DNA from: Isochrysis galbana
Taxonomy: Eukaryota > Haptophyta > Isochrysidales > Isochrysidaceae
Direction of reading: 5' to 3'
Assembly: GCA_018136815.1 (NCBI GenBank)
Contig: CM030944.1
Coordinates: 2,067,345 to 2,131,344, forward strand
DNA: 64,000 nucleotides
In this document: piece by piece, positions 51,950-63,418 of the stretch
How the letters are laid out: every line of letters starts with the position of its first letter
How positions within the stretch are numbered: position 1 is the first letter of the stretch
The notes under the pieces: generated by a model
Seen by the model: the letters and a program-made list of their open reading frames with translations, nothing else
Databases searched by the model: none
What the model was told of the DNA's origin: nothing
Position numbers and translations under genes: made by a program

Positions 51950-52334
51950 AAAAACTAAGGACGCTAACCGCTAAAATCGCCAAGGGCTCGAGAACCCAAC
52001 TTCGACCCGCGACCGGGGGCGCCACGAGGCCGTTCCAGTCACCGCTCACCAAATGGATGGCGCTACCAGCACCAAAGCGCGGTATGCCGCCCTCACAGCC
52101 ACGCCAATCGCGCCCGCCGCCCCCGCGCACTGCGTCGAAATCGGCCGCTTGCGGCCCCCGATGGTGACGTCGTCATGCCCCAAGACGCGCCCTGAGTGCC
52201 CAACTTCGACCCGCGACCGGGGGCGCCACGAGGCCGTTCCGGTCACCGCTCACCAAATGGATGGCACTACCAACCAGCACCAAAGTGCGGTATGCCGCCC
52301 TCACAGCCACGCCAATCGCGCCCGCCGCCCCCGC
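51950..52334 (+). repeat. Copy of long-element 3' end, tandemly duplicated (204-bp period)
   Basis: 51955-52140 parallels 46420-46615: GACGCTAA, CGCCAAGGGCT/CGCGAAGGGCT, CAACTTCGA, ACCGGGGGCG, CACGCCAATCG and GTCGAAATC. The part 51995-52131 is repeated at 52199-52334 with few differences (for example GGCGCTACC versus GGCACTACC). The second copy is broken by the hAT insertion. Confidence 0.75.
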
Positions 52335-52879
52335 TAGGGGTAGGCATCTTTATCCATTGGAAATGCCCCATTTATCCATGAGAAATATCCAAGAAATATC
52401 CATCCGCCCCCCCCAAATATCCAAGCAAATATCCAATGTCCGCGTCACGCGCCGCTGCCGTTGCGCTTGTTGCGGTTATACCGCAACATCGCCGACGCTT
52501 CCACTTGGTCAGCTAAGGAACTAGACCGATCAGCACCAATGAAAACACAATGAAAACACACGTTCTGAAGAAGCTGGGTTTGGGGCTCAGACAAAGAGCC
52601 ACCCTTGCAGCTAAGGCCCAAGTTGGGAACTTGGTGTTGGTGTGCTTAGATGCCCACCACCACCACCCAAGCACCTGCTTGGTGAATTCCTTCACATCTG
52701 CATGGTCAATGTTAGTGTTAGTGCCCCCCGCGCCCCCAAAAAGGCTAAAATTATCTCCCCCCCACCCCCCCACCCCCCCAAAATATCCAGGAAGTATCCG
52801 AGATATATCCATTTGGGACCCCCCCCAAGAGATATCCAAGACAAATATCCGGATAAAGATGCCTACCCCTAGCCCCCGC
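52327..52879. mobile_element. Non-autonomous hAT element, 537 bp, with 8-bp target duplication
   Basis: Element 52335-52871, flanked by GCCCCCGC at 52327-52334 and 52872-52879. Terminal inverted repeats are identical over 21 bp (TAGGGGTAGGCATCTTTATC+C). Subterminal AAATATCCA motifs recur as in the 7.6-kb hAT. On the minus strand 52740-52513 encodes a relic of the hAT C-terminal domain (HADVKEFTKQVLGW, FPTWALAARVALCLSPKPSF), so it is an internal deletion derivative of a related autonomous element. The uninserted sequence is visible at 52117-52131. Confidence 0.95.
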
Positions 52880-53128
52880 GCACTTGTCGTCTTGTCGTAT
52901 TCCATACGATAACAGACTTTTACTTATAACTTGCGGGTTATTTTAAGCCTTAAGGTCTCGTCGATTGGTATTCTGCCTCTTCTCTTACTTTCTTTCGATG
53001 TCATCAAATGTTCCATGACCGTCTTTTTTCTTCTCTCGTCCATCGGTCGTAGCTCCCCAGCGAGGTCTGCCCTCGTTGTGCCGACACCATTTATCAGGTA
53101 TTATCTACGGGTGCCGCCATCGCAGCAA

Positions 53129-53945
53129 TGTCGCATTCGCGAATCGACGCTCGTTAGGCTTCTCTCTCCTCTTCGTTCGGTATTTATCGTTATAATTCTC
53201 TCGTTCTCGTTCTCGGTCAAAAACTTCGCGTGGACGCCTAGGATCTAGGGTTGTGGAGCGCCCTCTCTCTTTCTCTCGAAGAGAAGGGAAGTTTCCCCAC
53301 CTTTCTTCCTCCCAGGCGCCTCGCAAAAGGTTTAATTCGCTATCTCCCCGCGTTTCTTTACCTGCTTCTGGGGGCAATCAGGTTTGGTTTGCCATCTCCC
53401 CTCGGAGATCGATTTAGGTTCGCTGCTTGCCCTAAGTGAGAGGCCCTTGGGGCAGGCGAGCCTACCGCCTGCCCGAGCATTTCTCCGCAGAATAAGCGAC
53501 GGCGCCCGGGGAACCATACTTTGAGAGGGCATCCTTGGGCGAACTTGCGCCGCTCCCTCCGTCCCTCCGTTCTTCCGCCTGTCGCCAGCCTCTCACTCCG
53601 CCCGTTTACTAATTACTAATGTAAACGGGTCGCGGTTATCGGTGAATCCCCGGTCCGGGGACTGTGACGAGTTCCGCTCTCCCTCACTCCACTCTCCACT
53701 CTCTCTTCGCCCTCTCCTGCGGCGCGTGCCCGTGGCGCGCGCCACGACCCGCTCTCAGGGGTGGCGGACGCGGTCGCTTCGACTGCGACAGGTCGATCCA
53801 TGGAGACCGGGGGGCCGCCCTCGGCGGGGGGGCCGAAGGAGAGGAGAGGCTCGCTGGTGCGCTCCATCGCGTCTAACTAAAAAGTTACTTCCGAACGACG
53901 AAGAGAAGAGAGAAGCCTAACGAGCGTCGATTCGCGAATGCGACA
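53129..53945. mobile_element. TIR element of unknown superfamily, 817 bp
   Basis: The left end TGTCGCATTCGCGAATCGAC, continuing GCTCGTTAGGCTTCTCTC, returns inverted at 53945-53890 with near identity over about 48 bp. The inside has no transposase. It contains a hairpin (CCCGTTTACTAATTACTAAT, GTAAACGGG near 53600) and a stretch shared with the retroelement at 62.9 kb (CTCCTGCGGCGCG and following). No convincing target duplication was found. Confidence 0.7.
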
Positions 53946-54157
53946 AACTTGCCTAAACAAGTATAACGACTAACGACTCCTACCGGATGCCAGCCTCGGA
54001 AGGGGCCGGTAGGCACTACGGATAAGGGCACCACTCACTCCTTACCCCTTCTATCTCGCGCCCTTGGCCGCAGCAGTGCGCGCGGCCTCCCCTCCTCCGG
54101 TTCTCCAAGGAAGGAAGCGGGGAGAGAGAGGGGAAATGGTAGGGTAGCGGAGGGTAG

Positions 54158-54224
54158 CTAGGAGTAGCACAAGCACTCTGCCACGCGCCGTGCAAGTAGC
54201 GGTTAGTTTTTTAAGATTTTCTTT
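54158..54224 (+). repeat. T-run tail motif, class beta
   Basis: AGTAGCACAAGCACTCTGCC, GTAGCGGTTAGTTTTTTAAG, then a T-rich end; closest to 15778-15846. A G18 run follows at 54296-54314. Confidence 0.5.
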
Positions 54225-54229
54225 ACCGT

Positions 54230-54870
54230 CACATCGGCCCGATATTTCCTTAATTAATAATGATCAAGGGGGTAGGGCAACAGCCGCCTGACAAGGGGGG
54301 GGGGGGGGGGGGGGACGCTGCAAAATGTGATGCCGCCATTTACAACACATTCAAGGTGTTAGCACACGTGATGTCTGATAAATTCAACAAGCTTCGAAAC
54401 TTCCATTTTGGCCCTATCGTAGAGGCGTGACGCGCAGCGATTTGCACGTAACAGCACCATTGACTGCAACAAAATAAGCGTACCCGGACGTCGTGAAGCA
54501 GCCGGAACCGAGGGTGTCTTGCAAGGCCTACAGCGGCGGCAGCGCTAGGCATGCTCCACCATCAAGTGAGGAGCCAAAGCCGCGCCGCCTAGGGTGGAGC
54601 ATGTTTCATCATAAAAATTCAAACACCGAGCAAAAACGCAAGAACGACAACGATGACGTCGACAACGATGACGTCGACAGCGAGCATGGACAAGCCGGCG
54701 ATGAAAAGGGTGTGAACTCTTGCAGCATCGAGTATGGCTAAAATTACAAGACAGAATAGACGATCCACATCCTAAAGGAGAAAGCTTCACATTCACCAGC
54801 CCAGCCGATGGCGGCGACAAGCCTCAGAGGTCGTCTCGCGCGAATTGCCTCCGACGCAACGGTTCTCAGA
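54230..54870. other. Intergenic, short tandem repeats only
   Basis: AACGATGACGTCGAC is present twice at 54649-54680. No gene accepted. Confidence 0.4.
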
Positions 54871-54873
54871 ACG

Positions 54874-55974
54874 TCAGCCGTTTGCCGCCTCGGACGTCGG
54901 CAACGCCCTTGACATGCTATGATACAAAGACCGCATGTCGGCCGAAAGCAGAGGGTGCGTTTTCAGCTTGTCTCGTTCAAAGTCGAACATGCCGTGCACA
55001 AAGCTTGCTGCTGCCCGTGCAAGAGGGTTGCGCATAGTGTGGAACCCTAGAATGAGCTCCTCTAAATCAGCTGGCTGCGCTTTCGTGTCATAAAATATCT
55101 CAAAGACGGTGGCGGCGGCATCGGACTCTTCCAAGAGCTGCCATGCCCGCATGTCTGCGCTCTTGTCAAGGAGTGTCAATAAGAGCACTGCGGATGCGCG
55201 CAAGGCAGCGGTCGAATCGCAATGAACGTCTGCGGCGCCGCTCCCCATCTCGCGTAGGCGTCTCACTTCCGTCGGCACGACGACGTGGCGCCGAAGTGCG
55301 GCGAAAAATTGTTGCACGACCGGCTCCAGCGTCGCCGAATCTATCCGCTGCAGGAGGTCGGCAAGCATCTGAATGCCCTCCAGCCGGAGAGCAATCGACC
55401 CCTCGTGTGGAAGGAAAGATGGTGGAACGCGCCGATTGGCATGCAACGTTCGCACATGGGGCAGTGCGCCCACAATGATGAGCTGTTCCGGAGCGGAGGC
55501 CGTTAAGAGTGCGGGGATCATGGACGGCGCCTCAAGCAGTGATCGCCACATGTGCATTCTCATCTCGCGTGATGCGTCATACTCGTCGGTTAGTACGTGC
55601 GGAAGCTCATTCGCAAGTAGAGCCGCAGCGACTTGCGCTTGCTGCCGTGAGATCAAGCGTAGGAGCGACTGCCCGAGTTCAAGCCGGCGTGCCTCGGCAA
55701 CACAGCCACCTTCCTGGCTCGGCAACACATGGCGTACAAGGAGCTCGCAACAGGCCCGGCCGATGCGCAAGAGAGGGACAGCAGTCTTAGGCTCGTCAAG
55801 AGCGACAGGCGCGGCAGCGGAAAGTGCCCTCATGACGTCGTCCTTGTGGCGTGCAGCCCTTCTCTCAGCGAAGGCTTCGAGAGGGGTCGGTGCAACCGCC
55901 GTCTCACAAATCCAGGAGAACGCTGGCGAGCCGACTAGCAACTCCTCGATCACTCCAGTCTCGTCGGCGCACAT
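54874..55974 (-). CDS. ARM/HEAT-like helical protein, 366 aa
   Basis: Single exon from ATG 55974 (MCADETGVIEELLVGSPAFS). The whole length is a series of leucine/alanine-rich helix pairs, such as LELGQSLLRLISRQQAQVAA, LRLEGIQMLADLLQRIDSAT and LRASAVLLLTLLDKSADMRA, ending DFERDKLKTHPLLSADMRSL. This fits an alpha-solenoid binding protein. Partner unknown. It is the next gene downstream of, and co-oriented with, the WD40-pseudokinase-ARM gene (about 220 bp apart), so it may once have been its 3' exon. Confidence 0.6.
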   Translation of the reverse strand: MCADETGVIEELLVGSPAFSWICETAVAPTPLEAFAERRAARHKDDVMRALSAAAPVALDEPKTAVPLLRIGRACCELLVRHVLPSQEGGCVAEARRLELGQSLLRLISRQQAQVAAALLANELPHVLTDEYDASREMRMHMWRSLLEAPSMIPALLTASAPEQLIIVGALPHVRTLHANRRVPPSFLPHEGSIALRLEGIQMLADLLQRIDSATLEPVVQQFFAALRRHVVVPTEVRRLREMGSGAADVHCDSTAALRASAVLLLTLLDKSADMRAWQLLEESDAAATVFEIFYDTKAQPADLEELILGFHTMRNPLARAAASFVHGMFDFERDKLKTHPLLSADMRSLYHSMSRALPTSEAANG

Positions 55975-56197
55975 GAAGACCTACGCAAGAAGCAAGTTTA
56001 AGGTTCGTTAAGTTTCGTCGGCGACTTTGCGCCGTGCTTGCTAGTGTGGGAACGCGTGCCCAAGACCAGTGACTTGACTCGGCACGGCAACGGGATGGGT
56101 GGCGCACGTGGTGAATCAGGCCGGGCATCACGTGCTATGTCGCGCCTAGGTGTCTGTGCCCCTCGCATTGGACAAGGGCGCAGCTAGTTGAGGCGAG

Positions 56198-59100
56198 TTA
56201 ATTGCGCACATCGTGTAATAAGTGAACGAAGGCGTCGCATACTGTCTCAGTAGCTGTAGCGCGGCTCGAATCTGCAAAGACAGCCGTGGATCCCTCGGCT
56301 TCCCGCGAGCCGCTTGCCAATCGAGCCATCGCGCAGTCATTCTCGGCGCGCTGCGCCAATACGCGCAAGGAACGAGCAGCGCAAGCAGTGCCACGTTGGA
56401 GGAGAATCGCCAAGGAGATGCGCTCTTGCTTCAGCGCAGCTGGACCACGGTGGCGCAGCAGGCGCACGCATGCTCCGGCGTGTCGGAGCACTGCCGTATC
56501 ACTCATCGATTCCAGCGGGATCTTTGTGTGTGCGGCGTAGAGTGCGGCTCGCGGATCACGCAGTAGCGTTGCAGCTGGTGGCGGGGCACCACTCTCTTCG
56601 GCGTCGACGGCGGCAGCAAGTCCAGCTAACGACTGTGGAGCAGGCAGCTCAAGCCCATGGTCCTTGAGGAAGGCCACTATTTGCGGCTTGGCGCGAAGGC
56701 ATGCCAGAGGCGTTGGTAGCCCGCGCTCGATGACTTGCACTATGACAGCGCGTGCACCCAGGTCGCACTTCGTGCGTTGCCCGGGTACAAACAGCGGTGG
56801 CACAAGGCGAGCAAGGGCAATCCATACGTCGGCGCGGCCCATGGCTATCAGCGTTGGGAGGTCCTCACCCGAGAGCAAAATGTGCATGAGTTCGACGGCT
56901 GCCTGGCGAGGCCGGAGAATCTCGCTGCTATCGTGCAGCGGCCGCGCCAACATGTGCATCGTGGCACCTTGCGCGAAACACGCGAGCAGATCGGCCGCCG
57001 CCGCCGCCTCCTCGGCTGGCGCACGATCGAGTGGTACGAATGCCGAGGGGGGCTGAGAGGGGTTGCTTGTTTGGAAGCCCTGTGGGAGGCGCGCCAAGGC
57101 CGTGAAAAAAAGAATGGCACGTTCGCGCACCTCGGGGATGACGTGAGCGACCAAAGGTAGAATTTGCTCAGGCATTTGCAATTGTGCGCATAGAGGTAGG
57201 GTGGCAGGGTGTCGAAGCAGGTGGGTAAGCGCCACAATGGCCGAGGCGACATCCCGGCGCTCTGCGTGAAGTCGTCGCAAGCTCTGGTGAGCTAGCGTGA
57301 TAGAAGACGTTAGACTCTGCGTCAGATCGAAGAAAGGCATGCGGGGTGGGGCCGCGGCTCTCGCGTAGCCATCGAAAGTTGCGTGCCGAATCATAGGCCG
57401 TGCGGTAAGAACGCTACGGGCCGCTGCCGCGGCCAGCGAGGAGTGGTTGCGGATCTCTTGACGCAAAGCCGGCATCATGAGCGAGCCGACACCCTCGGTC
57501 GTGAACACGGCTGTCAGCGTTGGGGCGAGCACGCGCTGCAAGGGCAGCGACCAATGCACCGCACGCTCTGGCGCGTAGTTGGCCCAACGAGGCATCTTTC
57601 CATGGCACGCTGGGGCGATCCACTTGATGTAGCTCTCGCTGAGCGGCTCGACCCGGGCAGCACGGCCGGCGTCAGTGGGCGCGGGATCACCAAGGGTGAT
57701 GAGAGGCGCCTCTTTCGTCGTAAGCGAGGTGTCACCCGCGCATAAAGCAAGCAAGGTGTGAGCCAACGACCGCACATGCGGCGCGAGCAGCTCAGCACCT
57801 GTGGGCGCGCCCCGAGAAGAGGGGGGCGGCGGCGGCATGGCGCTTGCGAGCGCGCGGCGCAACGCGGCGCCTAGAGCTCCGACGGCCTCTGCTTGGGGTG
57901 CATCGCGCACGGTCTCATCTGTGATAGCACCCACTCTCACTGCCTCGCTGAAGTGGCCTAGCGCTACCACCCGTAGCACGCCCCAGATGTCACACCGCAC
58001 TATGACCTCGTGGAATAGCGCGCGGCAAGCTGTGGCCTCCACAGGCGACAGCGACTCCGTCGGCACACCTTCGGCCCCGTCGACCAGGGAGGCGAGTGCA
58101 TGCGTGGCATCCTCAGGCAGGGCGTCGGCAGAGCCAAGCGCAGCTGCAGCCGCGGAGAGCGCCGCCATAGGCCGTGACGTGCAGGCGAGCGTTGCACGGA
58201 CCAACTCTTCGAAACCCTGCACAGGGAAGCGTCTAGACAAGACACTCAGCCGCTGTAACTGTCGAAGGGGTGCAGAGAGCGACGCCTCCACCATGCGTTT
58301 GGCGTCGGGCAGTGCGAGATAACCTGCAGCAACACTTCTCGCGGCGATGGCAGTTGGTGGATCGTAGCAGAGCGGCCCGGAAGCAAGGAGGTCCTCAACG
58401 GTGGGTCTGCACTTCGGGTTGGGGTGGAGACATGAGAAGAGGAGGTCGCAGAGCTTGGCGCTCTTGATCTCGCGTTCGACAGCCCACGCCTCAACGCCCG
58501 TCGCCAACGTCTCATTGCCTTCGGAGATGCTGACGAGGGGGCTGGCGCAAGCACCCTCCAGCTCGAGCTGCGCAAGCCATGGCCGGCCTTTTGAAGGCAT
58601 CTCGACGGCATGCGCTCGCAGTGGAGGCAGCGTGCCCGCTGGGGGTTGAAGGCCGGCAAACGGATCGTGCGGCAGTGGTGGCACCTCACTTGTATAGGGG
58701 CTGTCCACCCGGCGCGGGGCGGAGTTAGGATTGAGGCGTGGGGGCGGCCTCGGCCCCTCGGGATCACTAGGCGCGGTGGGCACGTGCTCGGCTAGCCTGC
58801 GGAGGTACACGGGCGTCGCGAGGGTTGGATCGAGCTGGAGGTCGCGGCATTGCCGCAAGATTGCTGCCGGGACGCTCATCGGCGGTTGGCCATAGAGGAG
58901 CTCAAACAGGATTGCGCCAACAAGGTAGACGTCGCAAGCCGCGCTTATTGGCAGGGGTCGGGTGTCGGCCGACTCGGGCCGCTCCAGTTCGGCTTGAGCC
59001 CCGAGATGCTCGGCGAGCAGCTCTGGCGGGAGCAGATCCTCATCGAGCGCCGTTGCAGTAGTATGCTGCCCCGGCGCCCCTGTGTATTGGTCTCGAGGCT

Positions 59101-62100
59101 CGTCCAACGATTGGGTACGCATCAGCGCCCCTGTGAGAGGACCGGTGAGCGGCGGCATCGGGCTTTCGGCCAAAGGGCGCCCGCCTTTGCATGCGAGGCT
59201 TCCGTCCGTAAGCACATAGTGCGTGAGCGCCGCAGGTCCGAGCTGCAGCCTGTGCCCGTCGGCTGAGACGAAGACGTCGCACAGCCGAAGCGTGCGCAGG
59301 ATAATGCACTGTGAGTGCGCCGCCTTAAGCGCGCTCATCAGCTGGTGGCCCCACCATCGCAGGACACCAACACGTGCGCGCCCTTGCAGCGGCCCATTGA
59401 CCCCTAGGAGCGATGACGCATTCCGGTGCCTGCCCAACCACGGGAAGACGATCTCCACCTCGTACATGGGTTGTGAGGGCCGTGGAGGGATCATTCGGCT
59501 CGAGAGAGCTCCACAGAAGAGTGAGCGAGATGCGGCCGAGGACGTGAAGCCCACCTCAATGCGCGCGCGCTCATCGGCCGCAGCCGTGCTTGCCGACATG
59601 CTGAACGCACGCTCAGTAGCGGAGAGCGGAGTGGAAGCGGCTGCAACGCAGAGGCTGCCGTCAGCGGAGCGGAATATGCGACGGAACGGGTAGGAGAAGT
59701 GGACAATTTCTCGCCCCCGCGCCGGCGCAACTGCCTCATCAAAGAACGGCGCGCCGCTGTAGGTGGGCGAGCGTCGGGCGCCGCCTCTTGAAGACGAAGC
59801 TTGTGTGTCGAGCCGGATGCCCGAGCCAACTGAGACGGGCTCGCGAGCATGCTGGGCCACTCTATCGAGGTGGAGGAGTGCATTGGCGTCGCGCAGCGCG
59901 AATAGGCCGGCGTGGTAACGGACGCGAGCGATGGCGACGCACAAGCCGGCGATGAGGCGGCCGGACGCTATTGCCCAGCGCATTGCACACCTTTCCGCTG
60001 TGTCTCGTGCGGCACCGCGTGGGGCAGGCATCCGCGCCCGCAGCTGAATTGCCAGGTCTATGATCTCCGTCACGCGATCACGCAGTCGCGCGAATGGGTC
60101 GAGGTCATTCAGAAGGCGCCGAAAAGCGTCGGCATCAAAGGATGCCGCCGCGCCACGCCACATGTTCAACCCGTCGCGAACTCCCTGGTGGCCGCCCGCT
60201 GGATGGGCCGCCTTATGCCGTTTGTTCACGAGCTCGTCGAGCCATGTTCGCAGTGCCTGCGGCGAGTTAAGCGGGGCGCACAGCAATGACTGCGTCTGGA
60301 AGAAGGAGTACGCCTGCTGCAGCAGCAACCTGTCGGTGCCGCCCTGTGCCAGTAGCGCTTGCTTGAAGGCCGCGTCGGCACTGTGCCGCTCGATGAAAGT
60401 ATCGAGCGGCGGTGCGCCCGGCGCCTTCGCGACGTCGCGCGTCAGCATCGCCGCGCACACGTGCTCGGTTGCGCGCCAAGCAGCAGCGCGACGTTCACGC
60501 TGCTCGGCGCTGAACGTCTCGCGCTGGCTCTTGGCCCACGGCCCGAGCTGTTCCATGCCCGAGCGCCACTCTTCCGCCGCAGCCGCCTCGATCGCCATGT
60601 AGGCGCTTGGAGCGAGGGGCTCATCGAAGCGTCGCGCGGGCGTGTCGACGATGGTGCGTGAGATGGACCACGTTGTTAGCGAACCGCTCGAGGCGGGCGA
60701 AGCGGGGGAGGTGAGCACGAGCAGCGCCTCAGGTCCGGACCAGTCTGAGGCAGCTGCAAGGGAGATCGGCACATCTGCGGTGTGCAGCGTAAGGCAGTTG
60801 ACGAACGGCGGGTTTGACTGGGTCCACTCCGGCCTGGAAGCGGCGGGCGGTTGGCGCAGGTCGGCAGCGTGGGCGCCTCCCCAAGGCCGCGGCGTGGGAG
60901 TCCAGGCGTGGGAGCACGCTATCATGGTGGGCAGTGGTCGCGAGGCGCATACCTCAGCTGGGCGTGGCCATCCTCCAGGGTGGGCGCGTGCGCGCCACCC
61001 TCAGGCGCGGTGAGAAGGTGCGGTTGCGCCGTCGCGTCCCAGAAGCGGATGGAGAGGTCTACGGAGGCGGACGCAAGCAGAGCTGCGCCCTGCAGGCAGC
61101 ACATGCACGTGATGCGACCGGTGTGGCCCACGAGCACGACAAGGCAGTCGGCTTGTACGCGCGCACGTATGCCGGCCGCGCCGTCACTCGCAGAGAGCAC
61201 GCGGCGCAGCCTCCACATGCGGATAGAACCATCGGCGCCGCCGGTTACCACGAGCTCGTCGGACTGCTGATCTTCCTCGAGTAGCGAAGTCTCCGCCACG
61301 GCTCGTCTTAGGCTGGAAGCGGAGCAGAGGAGTGGCGGGCCGCCGGTATGCCCGCCAAGTTGGGCTGCAAGCCCGTCGACAGCAGTGTCGAACCCAAAGA
61401 CGGGGGATAGGCCATCGAACGCCACGAGCAGGAGCTCGAGCGACTGCAGGAAAAGCAGGCCCGTGGCCGTGGCGCTCGCAGACGCCGACGCCGTGGCCGC
61501 ACCCGCGCTCGGCAACGAGTGTAGCTGCGCGGGAGCCGCCGTGGTAACCCTGCCAATCGCGTCGGCGGCAAGCGGCTCGTAGAAGACGACGTGCCCGTCG
61601 CACCAGCTGAGGTTGACCATCAGGAGCCCCGAGGTGGGGCAGGCCGTGAGCAGCTGCAGCAAGGCGGGCATAGCAGCCGCGCGCTCCTCGTCCAGCAGCC
61701 GCGTCGAGAAGAGCAACTCGCCGTGGTTGGCGTCCCAGATGAGTAGCCAGCCGTCGGTGTGCAGCGCGAAGAGCCGGCCGGCCTTGCTGTCGCAGGAGAG
61801 CGAGTGGAGTGGCGCATCTGTGGGCAGCCGTGGCGGCGTGTCGACAAAGGACGCTAGCGCAAGCTGCGTCAGCGCGACCGAGCCGAGAGGCAGCCTGAGA
61901 ACCTCCTCCCGCGAGCAGTAGAGCCCCAGCCCGTCCGCAGGCACAAAGGTGACGGAGGCTTGCACAGGCGCGCGGACGGCGAACGACGAGAAGAGAGAGG
62001 CAGTGAAGACGGGCCTCGGCAACTGGCGTATTTCGAACTCGCGCTGCCTCGCCCGCGAGGTCTCGATCGCCATCCCTATCTCAAAGGCCTTGTCGAGAAG

Positions 62101-62304
62101 AGGGAGAACGATTCCCTCGCGCAGAGTTGATGAGAGAGAGCGCCGGCTTGAGCCTCGGGAAGAAGAGAGAGAGAGCTTGCCCGGTGAGATGGATGGGCTT
62201 ATGACGCGCTCAGTACGCATCAGACCACGACCACGACCACGCCCTCGCCCGGGAACGGGTCGAGCGGGATCGAGCGAGAGGGCCGACGGCCGCAGCGGCG
62301 CCAT
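56198..62304 (-). CDS. WD40-pseudokinase-ARM protein, about 1,995 aa, two exons
   Basis: Exon 1 is 62304-60953 and exon 2 is 60833-56198. The 119-bp intron (donor GTATGC, acceptor TTCCAG) joins AQL and RPEWTQ in frame; without it two frames overlap by ATGA. ATG 62304 is the first real ATG. WD40 repeats occupy 62000-60640 (LFALHTDGWLLIWDANHGEL, VVTGGADGSIRMWRLRRVL, LLASASVDLSIRFWDAT, SSGSLTTWSI). A helical region follows. A kinase-like fold spans about 59700-58390. The HRD site reads LRTLRLCDVF and DFG reads LGP, so both catalytic Asp are missing, while helix F (CDVYLVGAILFELLYGQPPM) and the C-lobe (LHPNPKCRPTVEDLL) remain. ARM-like helices run to the end. It should be a scaffold, not an enzyme. 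Confidence 0.75.
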
Positions 62305-62468
62305 CGCGACAGGTAGCTGCTCACTCTTCTTTTTACAGGTAGAAGGCGTGGGGCCTAGCAAATAGTAGTACTACTAGTAGGAAAGTAGGAAACTCGCGCG
62401 GGCATCCGCATCCGTCTGGGTCTGGGCACAAAAATAAAAAAGACATGCTAGGGTGCTGAAGAAAAAGA

Positions 62469-63418
62469 TCTGAAGATTCAGGGCTAATAAAACAACTGAG
62501 CGTTAGTACCACTACTCCCACTAGCCCGGTACTATCACGACACCCCTCAGCGCACTTGCCCGCACGCCTTGAAGTGATGGCACAGACACATACACATATG
62601 CATCCCTTCAAATCTCCCCCCTCGCAAACCCCCGGCTCCCATTATAACTCCCCACAAGTTACAATGAGGGAAAACCCATTGAGGCGGACCGGTCGACGCC
62701 GGCCGACTCTCCGGGGAAAAACACCGGGGGGGGGGAGGGACCTCTCGTCGTGAAGCAGAACGGCCCTTACAGCTCGCGCCGCGAGCAGTCCTCGAAGAAA
62801 TAAATGACTGCGCCCCCCGATACCTGCCACAGGGACGTCTTGAGCCACTCCCTTCTTCTCGCCCCTCCTGTCGCCAGCCGCCCCCCTTCGCCCGTTTGCT
62901 AACGCAAACGGGGCCCGTTTCTTACCGCACTCCATCGGGGGGGGCGCAAATTCCCCCCTCTCCCTCTCTCCATTCTCCTCCGCCCCTCTCCCTGCGGCGC
63001 GTCGCCATGCGGCGCGCCACGGCCTGCTCTCAGAGGGCCTTTGGGGGCTCCCAGAGGGCCAGCAAGGGCAGCTCAGGGGGCAGTGGAGGCTGGGGCTAAG
63101 CCCCTGGCCCCCCTGCCTCTCCCACGCTTGCCACGCTGGCCATTGGAGCCTCCCAGTGGCCTCTGTATGCCTGGCGACCAGGGGAGGGGGGGGAGTCAGC
63201 TCGAGGGCAGGCCCATGCTGGGCGTGGGAGTGCGAGTCTCGGCCCGCGCCCACTAGGGGTCTGGGCCAGAGTGTTGATTGCCCAGCCCCTGCCAAAGGGC
63301 AGGGGCTGGGGTTGATTGTACGGGCCCACCCCGGGGGGTGTCCGCGATGGAGAGAGGGGGGCGCGAGGCCCCCATTGACCCCCACTTATAAAAGTAGGTT
63401 CTGAAGATTCAGGGCTAA
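62469..63418 (-). mobile_element. Palindrome-headed retroelement E, 912 bp, with 19-bp target duplication
   Basis: TCTGAAGATTCAGGGCTAA is at 62469-62487 and 63400-63418; the element is 62488-63399. On the minus strand it starts CCTACTTTTATAAGTGGG (63398-63381), then CAATGGGGGCCTCGCGCCCC, the hairpin CAGCCCCTGCC/GGCAGGGGCTG (about 63281-63309), a CGTTTGCGTTAGCAAACGGG-type hairpin near 62895-62925, and a long 3' part ending CTCAGTTGTTTTA. Copies D (31.1 kb) and 11535-11888 are 5' and 3' parts of the same family. Confidence 0.9.
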
